Below, in pieces: positions 5,053 through 5,598 of a stretch of DNA of 5,598 nucleotides. Origin of the DNA: Acidobacteriota bacterium. GTDB lineage: Bacteria; Acidobacteriota; Terriglobia; Terriglobales; Acidobacteriaceae. The position numbers were made by a program, and so were the translations under genes. Under the pieces are notes generated by a model. That model was given only the letters and a program-made list of their open reading frames with translations, had not been told where the DNA came from and did not search any database. The stretch is taken from the NCBI GenBank assembly GCA_003224785.1, contig QHZV01000095.1:1-5598 (forward strand), written 5' to 3'. Each line of letters opens with the position of its first letter. Within the stretch, counting starts at the first letter, position 1.

Positions 5053-5196
5053 GGGTGCCCCACCTTGGTCGCGGTGCTTGCGACAGGGTGGGGATTTTGT
5101 TTTTGGTAATTCCAATGGGAGTCAAAATCCCCGGCCCTTCGACTATGCTCAGGTTGTCCTGTCCCGCACAAGACGCGGGACAAGGACGGGGCACCC
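5053..5196. repeat. Composite palindromic intergenic element
   Basis: The segment is bounded by the 9-bp inverted repeat GGGTGCCCC (5053-5061) and GGGGCACCC (5188-5196). Within it lie three hairpins. One is the terminator stem at 5058-5093. The second is a perfect 10-bp inverted repeat, GGGGATTTTG (5090-5099) with CAAAATCCCC (5123-5132). The third is a 12-bp stem with one bulged A, from GTCC plus TGTCCCGC (5156-5167) pairing with GCGGGACA and GGAC (5175-5187). The first two share the G-run at 5090-5093 and cannot form together. No transposase is encoded and no target-site duplication is evident. Confidence 0.5.
5058..5104 (+). terminator. Intrinsic terminator after the membrane-anchored protein
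   Basis: CCCCACC (5058-5064) pairs with GGTGGGG (5087-5093), and inside it GTCGC (5068-5072) pairs with GCGAC (5080-5084). This gives a two-part stem with a small internal loop and a 7-base apical loop. The T-rich tract ATTTTGTTTTT (5094-5104) follows directly. It begins 17 bases after the stop codon, the right place for a plus-strand terminator before the convergent smpB gene. Confidence 0.68.
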
Positions 5197-5203
5197 GCCC
5201 GGA

Positions 5204-5598
5204 TTATCGTTTTCTTGATCGAGTGATGGCTTCTCGGGCTTCTTTGTCGGCGGTGCGGCGGCGTTCGGTTTCGCGCTTATCCCAGAGTTGTTTGCCTTTG
5301 GCCAGGGCGAGTTCTAGTTTGACTCTGCCGTTTTTGAAATACATACGGGTGGGGATGAGAGTCAAGCCTTTCTGCTGGGTTTGGCCGATTAGTTTGCGTA
5401 GCTCTTCTTTATGGACCAGGAGTTTGCGGGTGCGGAGGGGGGTATGGTTGAAGATGTTGCCGTGCTCGTAGGCGCCGATGTGGCAGTTCAGCAGCCAGAG
5501 TTCGCCATCTTTTACCAGCCCGTAGGCGTCCTTCAGGTTCACCTTTCCGGAGCGGACGGACTTGACCTCGGTACCAGTTAAGGCAATGCCTGTCTCAA
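5204..5598 (-). CDS. smpB: SsrA-binding protein SmpB, 5' end cut by window edge
   Basis: SmpB binds tmRNA and brings it to ribosomes stalled on broken mRNAs, so that the nascent chain is tagged for proteolysis. The visible 130 residues begin mid-gene and include [20 protein letters not shown], the conserved entry to the OB-fold. [20 protein letters not shown], the [10 protein letters not shown] segment, [24 protein letters not shown] and [11 protein letters not shown] follow. The lysine/arginine-rich C-tail ending in SRKR is the part that enters the empty mRNA channel. Family proteins are about 150-160 residues, so some 25 N-terminal residues lie beyond base 5598. A GTG at 5540-5542 can be read as a start but is an internal valine. 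The stop TAA is complementary to 5204-5206. The gene converges on the preceding plus-strand gene. The tmRNA gene itself is not in the window. Confidence 0.93.
   Translation of the reverse strand, partial: ETGIALTGTEVKSVRSGKVNLKDAYGLVKDGELWLLNCHIGAYEHGNIFNHTPLRTRKLLVHKEELRKLIGQTQQKGLTLIPTRMYFKNGRVKLELALAKGKQLWDKRETERRRTADKEAREAITRSRKR

Noticed and set aside
5055..5471. 138-residue plus-strand frame across the palindromic spacer and smpB
   Set aside because: It runs antisense to conserved SmpB residues and begins inside a terminator hairpin, with no domain resemblance.
5540..5542. GTG as start of a shortened SmpB
   Set aside because: Conserved SmpB residues ([12 protein letters not shown]) continue in frame upstream to the window edge, so this GTG encodes an internal valine.

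Overview
The window reads as a stretch of bacterial chromosome of roughly 55-58% GC, most likely from an acidobacterium (Terriglobia-like). That assignment is an inference. It rests on the gene families, on a DedA-rhodanese fusion, on a small secreted OB-fold-like protein, and on intergenic spaces filled with heptamer repeats and GC-rich palindromes. No 16S or other phylogenetic marker is present.

Layout, left to right. Bases 1-184 hold no gene I can identify. A YajQ-family nucleotide-binding protein (185-682) is followed after a heptamer-repeat spacer by a long-chain trans-polyprenyl diphosphate synthase (757-1758, both DDxxD motifs intact). A small secreted protein (1874-2203) has its own candidate promoter and ends in a textbook hairpin-T6 terminator. 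Next comes a DedA/VTT membrane protein fused to a C-terminal rhodanese domain (2268-3239). A CYTH (CyaB/ThTPase-like) phosphohydrolase or cyclase follows (3320-3892), then a membrane-anchored exported protein of unknown function (4157-5041). The window ends inside a convergent smpB gene on the minus strand (5204-5598), cut by the window edge.

The main discovery candidate is in the DedA-rhodanese gene. Its frame is interrupted by a single TGA at 3078-3080, exactly where the rhodanese catalytic cysteine belongs. The frame continues past it with the rest of a well-preserved rhodanese domain to a TAG at 3237. A perfect 7-bp hairpin with a G-containing 5-nt loop begins 14 nt after the TGA, the geometry expected of a bacterial SECIS element. 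The simplest reading is a selenoprotein (Sec271) that a standard gene caller would truncate. A recent nonsense mutation or a base-call error is the alternative.

A second signal is a perfect 13-bp inverted repeat (3945-3957 with 4145-4157) that would bury the Shine-Dalgarno sequence and first start base of the 4157 gene, enclosing a 187-nt leader. The 5042-5203 space is packed with overlapping, partly mutually exclusive palindromes. The genes are not an obvious single pathway. All except smpB lie on the plus strand, with terminators after 2203 and 5041 and a possible one after 3892, so they probably form several short transcription units.
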